Assembly: GCA_003445555.1 (NCBI GenBank)
Contig: DMDI01000232.1
Coordinates: 1-7,985, forward strand
Direction: 5' to 3'
Length of the DNA: 7,985 nucleotides
Origin: Desulfotomaculum sp.
Lineage (GTDB): Bacteria; Bacillota; Desulfotomaculia; Desulfotomaculales; Nap2-2B
In this document: positions 1 to 7,827 of the stretch, piece after piece
Position numbering within the stretch: the first letter of the stretch is position 1
How the letters are laid out: each line of letters opens with the position of its first letter
Notes under the pieces: model-generated
Database searches by the model: none
Told to the model about the DNA's origin: nothing
The model's input: only the letters and a program-made list of their open reading frames with translations
Program-made: the position numbers and the translations under genes

Positions 1-10
1 TTTGACTCAC
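1..10 (-). CDS. gmk: Probable first codons of guanylate kinase (partial)
   Basis: Only a GTG codon (10-8) and the next two codons (S, Q) are visible before the window ends. An AAAGGAG motif lies at 31-25, about 14 nt upstream, which is longer than the usual spacing. There is a stop in the same frame shortly upstream and no competing ATG. The call rests mainly on context: in Bacillus and many Clostridia the gene directly after yicC and remA on the same strand is gmk, encoding the kinase that turns GMP into GDP. No protein motif (such as the P-loop) can be seen, so the identity is inference. Confidence 0.3.
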
Positions 11-69
11 GAGTTTCTTTTAGTCTCCTTTATTCTCCCTTTCAGTGACAGGTGACCCCTATTTATAAT

Positions 70-360
70 TTAGCTGGTAGCTTCTTCTTCCTCTCCCCCT
101 GTGGTTTGGGCTGATGCTGTTTCCCTGTCTAAACGGTGAGCTACTGTTTCCGGCTGCACCGCAGATAAAATTATGTGGTCACTGTCCGTAACTATAACTG
201 CGCGCGTCCGCCGTCCATAAGTAGCGTCAACTAACATACCCCGGTCACGGGCCTCATTAATAACTCTTTTAATGGGGGCCGATTCCGGACTAACGATAGC
301 CACAATCCTATTGGCAGAAACAATATTACCAAAGCCGATATTTACTAATTTGATTTCCAC
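70..360 (-). CDS. remA: RemA-family (DUF370) DNA-binding regulator
   Basis: This 96-residue protein belongs to the RemA/DUF370 family; in Bacillus subtilis RemA is a DNA-binding protein that activates biofilm matrix and osmoprotection genes. The body from residue 3 to about 76 is the conserved domain: [16 protein letters not shown], then [20 protein letters not shown] and [14 protein letters not shown]. Residues R18, P29, R50 and R51, which I recall as important in B. subtilis RemA, are all present at the same numbers. A variable tail (78-96) ends in an acidic EEEE run. I chose the GTG at 360 rather than the ATG at 423: family members begin at this point, and GGAGGG (371-366) lies 5 nt before the GTG, whereas the longer start would run back into yicC and add an unrelated basic segment. 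It follows yicC by 19 nt and precedes probable gmk, the conserved order. Its target genes in this organism are unknown. Confidence 0.93.
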   Translation of the reverse strand: MEIKLVNIGFGNIVSANRIVAIVSPESAPIKRVINEARDRGMLVDATYGRRTRAVIVTDSDHIILSAVQPETVAHRLDRETASAQTTGGEEEEATS

Positions 361-365
361 GGAAT

Positions 366-371
366 CCCTCC
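366..371 (-). promoter_or_regulatory. Ribosome binding site deciding the remA start
   Basis: GGAGGG (minus strand, 371-366) lies 5 nt before the GTG at 360, inside the 19-nt gap after the yicC stop. It supports the short RemA form over an ATG start at 423. Confidence 0.85.
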
Positions 372-379
372 TCTTTGTT

Positions 380-1264
380 TTATTCAATATTTTGGGCCTG
401 TTCACGTATCTTCTCCAATTCACTTTTTGCCTCTATAACTAAACGGCTGATCTCCAAGTCATTTGCTTTGGCAGCAATAGTGTTAATTTCCCGGTTCATT
501 TCCTGAACCAAAAATTCAATTTTTCTACCTACAGAATCATTTGTTTCAAGACAGGAAAGGGTTTGTATTAAATGACTGGACAGACGAGTTACCTCTTCGG
601 AAATATTAGCGCGTTCAGCGAAAAGAGCTGCCTCAGCGTACACTCTCTCTATATCTAAAAGACCATCATTTAACCACTTTGCTAACGCGCCTTTAAGACG
701 CTTATGATGTTCTTCCGCTACCATAGGAGCACGCGAGCTAATTTTTTGACTTAGTTTCTCTATGCTCATGAGGTGGCCGGATAAGTCCTTTCTCAACTGT
801 TGGCCTTCTTTTTCGCGCATTAAGCTCAAGTTAATTAAAGCTTGCTCTAAGGCTTTTTCTACTGCCGGCCACCATACTTCGTAAGCTTCACTTTCTTCTG
901 TTACTTCTACTTCTAAAACACCCGGAAAACTGACCAAAGACATAAGCTTAATTTTACCAGGTATTTCTAGTTCAGCCTGTAACTCTTTTACGGCTTTATA
1001 ATACGTGGCCGCTAGTGCTTTGTCAACTTTCACGGTAACATTTTTCTTTTTTAAATCTTCGCTGTTAACAAATACATCTACTCTTCCGCGGCGAACATAT
1101 GCGGCAACTTTCCGCCGGATTTTTTCTTCTAAAAAGTTAAGGTTTTTAGGCAAACGCAACCCTATTTCACAAAAACGATGGTTTACAGTTTTTATTTCTA
1201 CTTTAACCTTTTTTCCTTCCGCGCCCGCTTCCCCCTGACCAAAACCGGTCATACTGCTTAACAA
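380..1264 (-). CDS. yicC: YicC/YloC family endoribonuclease
   Basis: A 294-residue YicC-family protein, full length (family about 290). The N-terminal YicC-like domain (about 1-155) opens with SMTGFGQGE followed by [12 protein letters not shown]; the C-terminal DUF1732 domain (about 209-294) has [34 protein letters not shown] and the near-terminal [13 protein letters not shown]. Bacterial YicC proteins have been reported as metal-dependent endoribonucleases acting in RNA turnover; that role is family knowledge. The start is a TTG giving M-L-S-S-M-T-G-F-G, the same spacing as the usual M-x-x-S-M-T-G-F-G start. An internal ATG at 1252 would begin directly at MTGFG and is the alternative. The Shine-Dalgarno near TTG is weak (GGTG); a stronger AGGGGAAAG sits further upstream and heads a five-codon mini-ORF. 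It starts 26 nt after aspB and is followed by remA. Confidence 0.95.
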   Translation of the reverse strand: MLSSMTGFGQGEAGAEGKKVKVEIKTVNHRFCEIGLRLPKNLNFLEEKIRRKVAAYVRRGRVDVFVNSEDLKKKNVTVKVDKALAATYYKAVKELQAELEIPGKIKLMSLVSFPGVLEVEVTEESEAYEVWWPAVEKALEQALINLSLMREKEGQQLRKDLSGHLMSIEKLSQKISSRAPMVAEEHHKRLKGALAKWLNDGLLDIERVYAEAALFAERANISEEVTRLSSHLIQTLSCLETNDSVGRKIEFLVQEMNREINTIAAKANDLEISRLVIEAKSELEKIREQAQNIE

Positions 1265-1275
1265 ATTTTCACCAT
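1258..1275 (-). other. Five-codon mini-ORF overlapping the yicC start
   Basis: ATG GTG AAA ATT TGT TAA (MVKIC) starts right after an AGGGGAAAG Shine-Dalgarno-like sequence, and its stop overlaps the second and third codons of yicC (TTG start at 1264). This could load ribosomes that reinitiate at the poorly signalled TTG, or it could be chance. Only the sequence arrangement is seen; coupling is inferred. Confidence 0.3.
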
Positions 1276-1290
1276 CTTTCCCCTGTATAA

Positions 1291-2484
1291 CTATGCAAGG
1301 CAGGTCAAAAAAGTTTTTATCCGGTTAACTCCCTCCTTAATGTCTTCCCAAGACGTAGCGTAAGATAAACGGATGAACCGGTCATCTCCAAAAACAATTC
1401 CTGGAACTGCGGCCACCTGAATTTTTTCTAACCAGGCAGAGGCTAAATCACTGGCTCCTTTAATTTCTTTTCCCTGAAAGTGCTTTCCAAAATAAGCGCT
1501 AAAATCAGGAAAAAGGTAAAAAGCACCTTGCGGCAGGTTACAAGATACGCCAGGAATAGTGCTCACTTCTTGATACATAAAATCACGCCGCTTTTGAAAG
1601 ACGGCCACCATTGCCGAAACATCCTCTTGAGAACCTGAGAGTGCGGCTACGCTGGCGGCCTGCGCAATTGAGGTAGGGTTAGAGGTACAGTGGCTTTGTA
1701 TGTCCGCCATTGCTTTAGCTATAGCTAAAGGGGCGGCCGCGTAACCAATGCGCCAGCCCGTCATGGCGTAAGTCTTAGATACGCCGTTTACCACCACCGT
1801 TAACTCTTTTAATTTCTGGTCTAGGGCAGCAATGCTTACGGGTTTAATTTGATTATAAACTAATTTTTCGTAAATTTCATCAGAAATCAGGTAAATTTTA
1901 TATTTAACTAGAATTTCCCCCAAAGCCGCCATTTCTTGGGCGGTATACACTGTCCCCGTTGGATTAGCCGGGCTGTTTAGAATAATTAATTTAGTCCGCT
2001 CATTAATTGCCGCCGTCAGTTCCTCGGGGGTAAGTTTAAAATTATTTTCTGCTTTGGTGGGAACAATTACCGGGGTGCTTTCCGCTAATTTAATTTGCTC
2101 TAAATAACTTACCCAATATGGCGCGGGTAAAATTACTTCGTCGCCCACCCCGCAAAGGACCTGGATGGCATTGTATAACGCATGTTTTGCCCCCACCGTG
2201 ACCACAATTTCCTCAAGCCGGTAATCAAGCTGGTTATCTATTTTTAATTTTTGGCGGATAGCCTGCTTTAGCTCAAGAGTGCCGGTTACCGGCGTATATT
2301 TAGTCATCCCTTTTTTTAAAGCAGTTATAGCCGCTTGTTTTATGTGTTCCGGGGTATCAAAATCCGGTTCACCGGCGCTAAAATTAATTACTTGCACGCC
2401 GGCCGCCTGCATTTTCTTGGCCTGGGCATCTATAGTTAAAGTAGGGGAAGGACTAATATTAAGCGCCCGGGCAGCCAATCGCAT
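1291..2484 (-). CDS. aspB: Class I pyridoxal-phosphate aminotransferase, aspartate aminotransferase type
   Basis: A 397-residue fold-type I aminotransferase of the AspB subgroup that moves the amino group between aspartate and 2-oxoglutarate, using cytoplasmic PLP. Visible landmarks: FSAGEPDFDTP (35-45), the substrate-side loop APYWVSY (121-127), NSPANPTG with the cofactor-contacting N174, SDEIYEKLVY (201-210) with D202 and Y205, the PLP lysine K237 in VSKTYAMTGWRIGY, and the carboxylate-binding arginine R372 in FIRLSYA. Length and motif spacing are normal. The ATG has a strong AGGAGGGA (2498-2491) 6 nt upstream. It lies 86 nt after dapL and 26 nt before yicC. Being next to dapL and dapF suggests it supplies aspartate or glutamate nitrogen for the DAP/lysine route. 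Family members can also be prephenate or broad-range aminotransferases, so the substrate is inferred. Confidence 0.92.
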   Translation of the reverse strand: MRLAARALNISPSPTLTIDAQAKKMQAAGVQVINFSAGEPDFDTPEHIKQAAITALKKGMTKYTPVTGTLELKQAIRQKLKIDNQLDYRLEEIVVTVGAKHALYNAIQVLCGVGDEVILPAPYWVSYLEQIKLAESTPVIVPTKAENNFKLTPEELTAAINERTKLIILNSPANPTGTVYTAQEMAALGEILVKYKIYLISDEIYEKLVYNQIKPVSIAALDQKLKELTVVVNGVSKTYAMTGWRIGYAAAPLAIAKAMADIQSHCTSNPTSIAQAASVAALSGSQEDVSAMVAVFQKRRDFMYQEVSTIPGVSCNLPQGAFYLFPDFSAYFGKHFQGKEIKGASDLASAWLEKIQVAAVPGIVFGDDRFIRLSYATSWEDIKEGVNRIKTFLTCLA

Positions 2485-2570
2485 TTTTCTTCCCTCCTAT
2501 CCCAATTTTTGGAGCCGTTCTTTAAATAACTCCCCTGATCGGCCTTTTTATTTTCCTCTTAATTTCCGGC

Positions 2571-3749
2571 TTAAAATTTTACCGGGCCAATATTCTCTTT
2601 AATTCGCCTTATCGCTTCTGCAAGACGGTTTGTGCTAACCGTTAAAGACATGCGGAAATAACCTTCGCCATGGGCCCCGTAGCCGGTACCGGGAGTAACC
2701 ATTACTCCGGCTTTGTTTAAAACCAGTTCGGCAAAAGATTCGGCCGTATGTCCTGACGGTACACGAGCCCAAACGTAAATACCGGCCTGAGGTTTTTTTA
2801 AGCACCAACCCAAGGAGTTAAAGCCATCCACCAAAATATCCCGCCGCTTTTGGTAGAGCTTGTTTACCTCGGTGATTGTGTGACCAGGCCCCTTCAGAGC
2901 GGCTATAGCCGCATACTGAATAGCCTGAAACTGACCCGAGTCAATATTTGTTTTAAGCCTCCCCAAAGCCTCAACTACGGCCGCGTTGCCGGCCGCCCAA
3001 CCAATGCGCCAACCAGTCATGCAAAAGGTCTTGGATAAAGAATGAAATTCTAGGCCTATTTCTTTAGCGTAAGGAATCTCTAAAAAACTTAAAGGCCGGT
3101 AATCGTCGTAAGCTATTTCGGTATATGGAGCATCATGACAAACTAAAAGGTTAAACTCCCGGGCGAAAGCAACCACTTCCTGAAAAAAAGACCTTGGGGC
3201 TACTGCTCCGGTAGGGTTGTTGGGATAGTTAATAAACATTAACTTGGCTTTTTTAGCCACCTCAACAGGTATAGCGGCTAGATCGGGCAGATACCCCCGC
3301 TTCTCTTTTAAAGGAAGGCAATAAGGCACTGCCCCGGCTAAAACAGCCCCACCGGCATAAACAGGATAAGCCGGGTCAGGCACTAAAACAACATCCCCCG
3401 GGTCAAGATAGCACCAGGATATATGGGCTATTCCTTCCTTTGAACCAATTAAAGAAACAATTTCTGTTCGGGGATCAAGTTTAACGCCAAAGCGGTTTTT
3501 GTACCAGTCGGCTACCGCCTGGCGGTAGGCCAACAGGCCGCTTGAAGTAGGGTACTGATGATTGGCCGGGTTCTGGGCCTCTTTAATTAAGACTTGAACA
3601 ATATGTTCCGGGGTAGACTGGTCCGGGTCACCAATCCCCAAATTAATAACGTCCACCCCTTCTTTTTGTTTTTGGGCCATTAATTGTTCAATCCGGGCAA
3701 ATAAATAGGGCGGTAAATCCTTAATCCTTTGCGCTTCAATAAAGGGCAA
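2571..3749 (-). CDS. dapL: LL-diaminopimelate aminotransferase
   Basis: A 392-residue PLP enzyme that converts tetrahydrodipicolinate plus glutamate directly to LL-diaminopimelate, bypassing the succinylase and acetylase branches. It closely resembles the Moorella-type DapL as I remember it: [16 protein letters not shown] (6-21), [14 protein letters not shown] (36-49), [13 protein letters not shown] (99-111), YPNNPTGAV (175-183), HDAPYTEI (205-212), the PLP lysine K240 in [28 protein letters not shown] (268-280) and R366 in YFRMSLT. The start is TTG at 3749; no other in-frame start exists nearby, and the N-terminus then matches the family. The ribosome site is a plain AAGGGGG run about 10 nt upstream. 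The next gene downstream is aspB, and dapF is 50 nt upstream, so the last two steps to meso-DAP are co-encoded. The pairing with dapF makes DAP a more likely substrate than a generic amino acid. Confidence 0.94.
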   Translation of the reverse strand: MPFIEAQRIKDLPPYLFARIEQLMAQKQKEGVDVINLGIGDPDQSTPEHIVQVLIKEAQNPANHQYPTSSGLLAYRQAVADWYKNRFGVKLDPRTEIVSLIGSKEGIAHISWCYLDPGDVVLVPDPAYPVYAGGAVLAGAVPYCLPLKEKRGYLPDLAAIPVEVAKKAKLMFINYPNNPTGAVAPRSFFQEVVAFAREFNLLVCHDAPYTEIAYDDYRPLSFLEIPYAKEIGLEFHSLSKTFCMTGWRIGWAAGNAAVVEALGRLKTNIDSGQFQAIQYAAIAALKGPGHTITEVNKLYQKRRDILVDGFNSLGWCLKKPQAGIYVWARVPSGHTAESFAELVLNKAGVMVTPGTGYGAHGEGYFRMSLTVSTNRLAEAIRRIKENIGPVKF

Positions 3750-3799
3750 AAATAAAAAACCCCCTTGCTTAAAATAATGGCAACAACTATTTTAAACTT

Positions 3800-4696
3800 T
3801 TAAAATTCCCCTGTAAAGACTTCTTCTGCCGGACCGGTTAAGTATACGTGATTATCCTCCCCCCAGGACACTCTCAAATCTCCTCCTGGCAGGTGCACGG
3901 TTGCCTGGCGGCCAGTAAAGTTATTTATAACACACCCCACTAAAGCCGCGCAAGCGCCCGTCCCACAGGCCAAAGTAATTCCGGCCCCGCGTTCCCAAAC
4001 CCGCACTTTTATGTTGCTCCGGTTTAAGACCTGAATAAATTCGACGTTGGTCCGCTGGGGAAAGGCAGGGTGATTTTCCAGTTGCGGCCCTAACTCCGTA
4101 AGCGGCGGAAATTCGAAGTTCGAGGTTCGAGGTTCGAGGTTCGATCCTTGTTGGATGTCAACAAAAACCAGACAGTGAGGGTTACCCATGGAAACAGCGG
4201 TTATTTTAACGGTAACCGACCCAACTTTTAAGGGTTCGTTTATAACCGGTCCTGATGGACCAAGCATGGGAATTTCCGCCCTTTCCAGGCGGGGTTCACC
4301 CATATCCACTTGAACAGCTTTCACTTCTCCTTCTTTGGTAACTATTAACTTAGGAATTATAATTCCCGCTAAGGTTTCAATATTTATCCTCCTGGTTTCA
4401 TCTTGCTCCAGCAAACCATGGCGGTAAAGGTACGCCGCCACGCAACGGATGGCATTACCGCACATTTCGGCTTCGCTGCCATCAGGATTAAATATCCGCA
4501 TCCGTACCCTTGCTTTTTTACCAGGCAAGAGAATTACCAGCCCGTCAGCCCCTATTCCAAAACGGCGCAGGCATATTTTTTGCGCCATAGCTTTCAGGTC
4601 CCTTGTTTCAGTGGATCCAACCTGCACTGACCCGCTTCCCGCAAAATCAATAAGGACAAAGTCATTACCCAAACCGTGCATCTTTACAAATTTCAT
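3800..4696 (-). CDS. dapF: Diaminopimelate epimerase with in-frame repeat insertion
   Basis: DapF turns LL-diaminopimelate into meso-diaminopimelate, needed for lysine and peptidoglycan, by a cofactor-free two-cysteine mechanism. Landmarks in this 298-residue protein: MHGLGNDF (6-13), FGIGADGL (46-53), the first catalytic cysteine C79 in [15 protein letters not shown] (170-175), RTNVEF (215-220), and the second cysteine C244 in LACGTGAC. The usual length is about 275-280. The excess is explained by residues 184-196 ([13 protein letters not shown]), which are the translation of a 7-bp tandem repeat between VFVD and LGPQLENHP. The frame is intact and both cysteines, E235 and R236 remain, so the enzyme is probably active. 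I240 replaces the common Glu of GAGET, a position that varies in other lineages. The ATG is the family start, but the nearest GGAG is 17 nt upstream, so initiation may be weak. It lies 48 nt after the ATPase gene and 50 nt before dapL. Confidence 0.95.
   Translation of the reverse strand: MKFVKMHGLGNDFVLIDFAGSGSVQVGSTETRDLKAMAQKICLRRFGIGADGLVILLPGKKARVRMRIFNPDGSEAEMCGNAIRCVAAYLYRHGLLEQDETRRINIETLAGIIIPKLIVTKEGEVKAVQVDMGEPRLERAEIPMLGPSGPVINEPLKVGSVTVKITAVSMGNPHCLVFVDIQQGSNLEPRTSNFEFPPLTELGPQLENHPAFPQRTNVEFIQVLNRSNIKVRVWERGAGITLACGTGACAALVGCVINNFTGRQATVHLPGGDLRVSWGEDNHVYLTGPAEEVFTGEF
4112..4146. repeat. 7-bp tandem repeat inside dapF
   Basis: On the plus strand the units are TTCGAAG, TTCGAGG, TTCGAGG, TTCGAGG and a final partial TTCGA followed by TC, covering 4112-4144 cleanly. 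On the coding strand it reads in frame as SNLEPRT then SNFEF, a seven-residue period, because three 7-bp units equal seven codons. Gain or loss of one unit would shift the dapF frame; three units would keep it. Confidence 0.95.
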
Positions 4697-4744
4697 TTTA
4701 CTTATGATTTCTGCTCCTGCTTCAGATTTTATCTTTATATGCGG

Positions 4745-7516
4745 CTATATTCGCTTTAAATTTATTATTTCCTGCTTTTTCATCTCCCTAGTTAAATTTT
4801 TTTTACGCAGGCTTATTTTTTGATAAACAAACAGGTTAAACAAGGGTAAGGTAAGCGCCGTAAGAGTAATCACCGCCCAATGTTCCAGATTTAAGGGAGT
4901 GGTGTGAAAAACAGGCTGCAAAAATGGGAGGTATATTACCATTATTTGCAATAGCAAGGAAAATGACACCGCCATAACCAGCAGGAAATTGGTAAAAAGA
5001 TTAGACCACTTAAGAGTATAATCTTCCGTCCGGCAGGTAAATACATAAAATAACTGGAAAAACACCAGGGTGCAAAAAGCTATGGTCCGGGCTAAAGTTA
5101 AATCACCACTTTCCCTTAGGTAAAAAGCAAAAATCAGCAACGTCCACAGGCCAATAAAAAAGCCGCTGCTTAGAATTTGTCCCCCCATACCTTGGGCAAA
5201 AATACTTTCTTTCGGTTGACGAGGAGGACGGTGCATAATATTCTTATCGGGTGGTTCAATTCCCAGGGCCATAGCCGGTAATCCGTCGGTAACCAGGTTC
5301 ATCCATAAAATTTGAATGGGCACTAAAGGAAGAGGCAAGCCGGACAGCAGAGCCAGAAACATTACCAGCACCTCCCCCGTGTTGCAGCTTAAGAGGTAGC
5401 GAATAAACTTGCGGATATTGGCGTATACCCCGCGGCCCTCTTCAACCGCCGCCACAATAGAAGCAAAGTTGTCGTCCGTTAATACCATGGCGGCTGCTTC
5501 CCGGGCCACATCGGTTCCTTTTTGGCCCATGGCAATCCCTACATTTGCTTCCTTGATGGCCGGGGCGTCATTTACCCCGTCACCGGTCATGGCCACCACC
5601 TCACCTGCTTTCTTTAGTGACCGGACAATACGCAGCTTGTGTTTTGGCGAAACGCGGGCAAACACAGATACTGTTTTAACGGTCCGGCTTAACTCTTCAT
5701 CAGACATAGCCTCTAAGGCACTGCCGGTTAGAGCCTGACTCTCCGGTTTATCTAAACCCAATTCTTTGGCTATTGCTTTAGCCGTAATCAAATGATCACC
5801 TGTAATCATGATTACCTTAATTCCGGCCTGCCGGCATTTTTTTATGGCGGCCGCCGCGCTCAACCGGGGCGGATCAATACAGGCCGCCATACCAAGAAAA
5901 ATAAGTTTTTGCTCTACGACGGAGGCACTAAATTCAGTCAGGTCTTGCGGCAGTTCCCGGTAAGCCAGGGCTAAAACGCGTAAGGCCTGACCGGCTAAAT
6001 CATTGTTTAGCTTAAGGAGCTTTTCCTTGTCCTCCTGGTTAAGAGGAATATGACGGCCCCCCAGACAATAATGAGTACATAAACCAAGTAAAACTTCAGG
6101 GGCTCCCTTAGTGTAAGCAGTCAGCTTTTTATTTGTCTGGCGGTAGACCACCGTCATTAATTTTCGCTCCGCCTCAAAAAGAATTTCAGCCACCCTTTGT
6201 TCCCCTTTTTCCAGTTCTTCCCTCCAAACTCCTTTTTTAGCGGCCATTACTAAAAGGGCTCCTTCGGTCGGGTCACCGTGAATACCCCAAAGATACTCCG
6301 ACCTATTTTGCCTTATTCCCCGCCAAAAACCGGGAAGGCTAATCTTGCCCCGCTTAAGAACAGCGTTATTGCATAAAACGGCAGTTTTAAGAAATAGCCA
6401 AAATTCATCTTTTCTATCAACCGCGGCCGGGATAAACTCCCCTTTCGGTTCGTAGCCGCGCCCGGTTACATCTATCCGCTCGTAGCCAAGAGCTATTTGG
6501 CATACGGTCATTTCATTCTGGGTAAGGGTGCCTGTCTTGTCGGCACAAATAACCGTGGTGCAGCCCAGGGTTTCAACAGCCGGCAGTTTCCGGATAACCG
6601 CCTGCCGCCGGATCATTCGCTGCACCCCTAGCGCCAAAACTATAGTTACAATAGCCGGCAGTCCCTCTGGAATTGCGGCTACCGCCAGGCTTACCCCGGC
6701 TAAAAGCATCTGGTAAACTGGCTCTCCCCGGTAAACGCCGGCCAGAATAAGCAGCGCGCAAATGCCCAGGCAAAAAATAACCAGAATGCGGCCTGTATGC
6801 GCTAATTGCTGTTGCAAGGGGGTCTGGTGAATAGTTATTTCCTGTAACATGGTAGCGATATGCCCCATTTCCGTATTCATTCCGGTGTCCACCACTACCC
6901 CTTGACCCCGCCCCCGGGTCACTACCGTACCGGCATAAACCATATTATAAGCGTCTTGAAAGGACGGGGGAGCTTTGGGCAAGGTTTGCGTGGTTTTTTT
7001 TACCGGTATTGATTCGCCGGTTAAGATGGCTTCTTCAACTTCAAAATCAGTCACCCGGATAAGGCGTATATCGGCCGGTACCCGGTCTCCCGTTTCCAAA
7101 AAAACAAGGTCGCCCGGCACAATCTCTTGGGCCGGAATTTTTTGTTCCAGGTTGTTTCTCTTTACGTAAGCCATAGGAGCGGTTAATTCTTTTAAGGCCC
7201 TCAAAGAGCGTTCGGCCCGGTATTCCTGAAAGCAACCCAAACAAGCATTTAAAACAACAATAACCATTATGGTGGCCGCATCGGCAAATTCACCCAAAAA
7301 AACAGAGATAATAGTCGCCGCCAGTAAAATTAAGACCATAAAATCCCCAAACTGATTTATAAAAACCATCCATACAGGGGCTTGCCTGGCCGCCGTTAAT
7401 TGATTGGGGCCAAACTGGGCTTGCCTTTTTCGGGCCTCTTTTTCCGTTAGTCCCCTGCTTATATCAGTTTGCAGGACTTCCGCCAGCTCTTTTGAGCTTA
7501 AAGAAGACCAATGCAT
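4745..7516 (-). CDS. yloB: P-type Ca2+-transporting ATPase (SERCA/PMR1-like, YloB-like)
   Basis: A 923-residue P2A-type ATPase that exports Ca2+ (possibly Mn2+) across the cell membrane using ATP. Domain order: N-terminal actuator segment (1-50), M1-M2 (about 55-96), actuator loop with TGES (166-169), M3-M4 (about 243-295) with PEGLP (283-287), phosphorylation aspartate D326 in DKTGTLT, nucleotide domain with KGAPE (470-474), then TGD (572-574) and the hinge TGDGVNDAP (644-652), and M5-M10 (about 703-898). Predicted ion ligands: E284 in M4, N712 and E715 in M5, N740, T743 and D744 in M6 ([17 protein letters not shown]). The M8 position equal to SERCA Glu908 appears to be Q821, suggesting one Ca2+ per cycle. 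The C-terminus is short and basic. The ATG has GGAGGGAAGG (7530-7521) just upstream. It heads the minus-strand gene train, divergent from rqcH; in Bacillus the same two gene types are neighbours. Ion choice is inferred from motifs. Confidence 0.95.
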   Translation of the reverse strand: MHWSSLSSKELAEVLQTDISRGLTEKEARKRQAQFGPNQLTAARQAPVWMVFINQFGDFMVLILLAATIISVFLGEFADAATIMVIVVLNACLGCFQEYRAERSLRALKELTAPMAYVKRNNLEQKIPAQEIVPGDLVFLETGDRVPADIRLIRVTDFEVEEAILTGESIPVKKTTQTLPKAPPSFQDAYNMVYAGTVVTRGRGQGVVVDTGMNTEMGHIATMLQEITIHQTPLQQQLAHTGRILVIFCLGICALLILAGVYRGEPVYQMLLAGVSLAVAAIPEGLPAIVTIVLALGVQRMIRRQAVIRKLPAVETLGCTTVICADKTGTLTQNEMTVCQIALGYERIDVTGRGYEPKGEFIPAAVDRKDEFWLFLKTAVLCNNAVLKRGKISLPGFWRGIRQNRSEYLWGIHGDPTEGALLVMAAKKGVWREELEKGEQRVAEILFEAERKLMTVVYRQTNKKLTAYTKGAPEVLLGLCTHYCLGGRHIPLNQEDKEKLLKLNNDLAGQALRVLALAYRELPQDLTEFSASVVEQKLIFLGMAACIDPPRLSAAAAIKKCRQAGIKVIMITGDHLITAKAIAKELGLDKPESQALTGSALEAMSDEELSRTVKTVSVFARVSPKHKLRIVRSLKKAGEVVAMTGDGVNDAPAIKEANVGIAMGQKGTDVAREAAAMVLTDDNFASIVAAVEEGRGVYANIRKFIRYLLSCNTGEVLVMFLALLSGLPLPLVPIQILWMNLVTDGLPAMALGIEPPDKNIMHRPPRQPKESIFAQGMGGQILSSGFFIGLWTLLIFAFYLRESGDLTLARTIAFCTLVFFQLFYVFTCRTEDYTLKWSNLFTNFLLVMAVSFSLLLQIMVIYLPFLQPVFHTTPLNLEHWAVITLTALTLPLFNLFVYQKISLRKKNLTREMKKQEIINLKRI

Positions 7517-7548
7517 AATACCTTCCCTCCCTCTATAGAGGATTTACC

Positions 7549-7554
7549 ACTATA
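7549..7554 (-). promoter_or_regulatory. Candidate -10 box for the minus-strand operon
   Basis: TATAGT (minus strand) lies 33 nt before the ATPase ATG, in an AT-rich stretch. No good -35 box is found at 16-18 bp, so this is only the best candidate in the region. A 10-bp palindrome CTCTATAGAG (7531-7540) lies between it and the ribosome binding site. Confidence 0.25.
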
Positions 7555-7602
7555 AATACGCAAAAATAAGGAAAAATATAACACCCCGACCATAAACCCG
7601 GT

Positions 7603-7631
7603 TTGTGAAGAGGCTAAAAAATTGGTATAAT
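7603..7631 (+). promoter_or_regulatory. Vegetative sigma-A-type promoter for rqcH
   Basis: A -35 box TTGTGA (7603-7608) is followed after exactly 17 bp by a perfect -10 box TATAAT (7626-7631), with an extended -10 TGG just before it (7623-7625). The predicted start is near A7638, which gives rqcH a leader of about 190 nt. It is by far the best promoter in the window and points away from the ATPase operon. Confidence 0.8.
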
Positions 7632-7642
7632 GCTATCAATAA

Positions 7643-7662
7643 GGGCGTTAAATTTAACGCCC
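7643..7662. repeat. 20-bp perfect palindrome at the rqcH transcription start
   Basis: GGGCGTTAAATTTAACGCCC is perfectly self-complementary and is followed by CTAC, so the minus strand reads GTAGGGGCG and then the second arm. It begins about 5 nt after the predicted transcription start, so the rqcH mRNA would carry a near-5' hairpin (7-bp GC-rich stem with an AAATTT loop). No U run follows on either strand, so it is not a typical intrinsic terminator. A diverged copy lies inside rqcH (7880-7903). GTAGGGGCG-type palindromes are, from memory, a common dispersed class in bacterial genomes. Confidence 0.85.
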
Positions 7663-7718
7663 CTACATAAAACCGGTAGTCAGGCAACTATAAATGACCG
7701 TTAGTGGTGAATATGGCT

Positions 7719-7740
7719 AGGTCTTTTACTCAAGAGACCT
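7719..7740 (+). other. Stable hairpin in the rqcH leader
   Basis: AGGTCTTTT pairs with AAGAGACCT over 9 bp (one G-U) around a 4-nt ACTC loop. It lacks a downstream U run, so it is not a terminator. Its role is unknown. Confidence 0.6.
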
Positions 7741-7827
7741 GCTGTTCGTCCATAAAGGAGTAATCATAGGAAAAACACCCCGAGCCACCAATGACCAACG
7801 GCTAAATTGATTAGGGAGTAAAAGATC

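Larger units (their letters stand above)
7638..7827 (+). other. Long, possibly structured 5' leader of rqcH
   Basis: About 190 nt of untranslated leader. After the palindrome, possible nested pairings are TAGTCA (7677-7682) with TGATTA (7808-7813, one G-U), CCGTT (7698-7702) with AACGG (7797-7801), TGGTG (7705-7709) with CACCA (7786-7790), and an inner 9-bp hairpin 7719-7727/7732-7740 with loop ACTC. The outer helix touches the first base of the rqcH ribosome site. I do not recognise a known riboswitch or T-box core. Short helices can occur by chance; a decayed mobile element is another explanation. Together with 7517-7637 this accounts for the 311-bp gene-free stretch. Confidence 0.35.

Noticed and set aside
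45..56. Short direct repeat of GTGAC in the remA-gmk gap
   Set aside because: Five-base repeat pairs are expected by chance.
361..423. Upstream extension of remA to an ATG at 423 (21 extra residues)
   Set aside because: The extension overlaps the yicC 3' end, is not part of the RemA family, and the GTG at 360 has a strong GGAGGG 5 nt upstream.
2485..2570. Possible terminator or regulatory hairpin between dapL and aspB
   Set aside because: Only a 4-bp GCCG/CGGC pairing with a long loop, with no U run.
6573..7244. Open frames on both strands opposite or shifted within the ATPase gene
   Set aside because: They lie wholly inside a strongly conserved coding gene and show no family motifs or ribosome sites.
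7531..7540. CTCTATAGAG palindrome upstream of the ATPase gene
   Set aside because: Ten bases with a TATA centre leave only 3 bp of stem and such short palindromes are frequent; no second copy was seen.
7707..7763. Possible leader peptide on the plus strand, GTG or ATG start, ending SFTQETCCSSIKE
   Set aside because: No clear ribosome binding site, only 17-19 codons, and no recognisable attenuation signal or terminator follows; chance is likely.
7694..7810. Open frame MTVSGEYG, then TAG, then about 29 more residues (a possible amber read-through or broken gene)
   Set aside because: No ribosome site, no recognised protein family, and the frame is too short to support a pseudogene or recoding.
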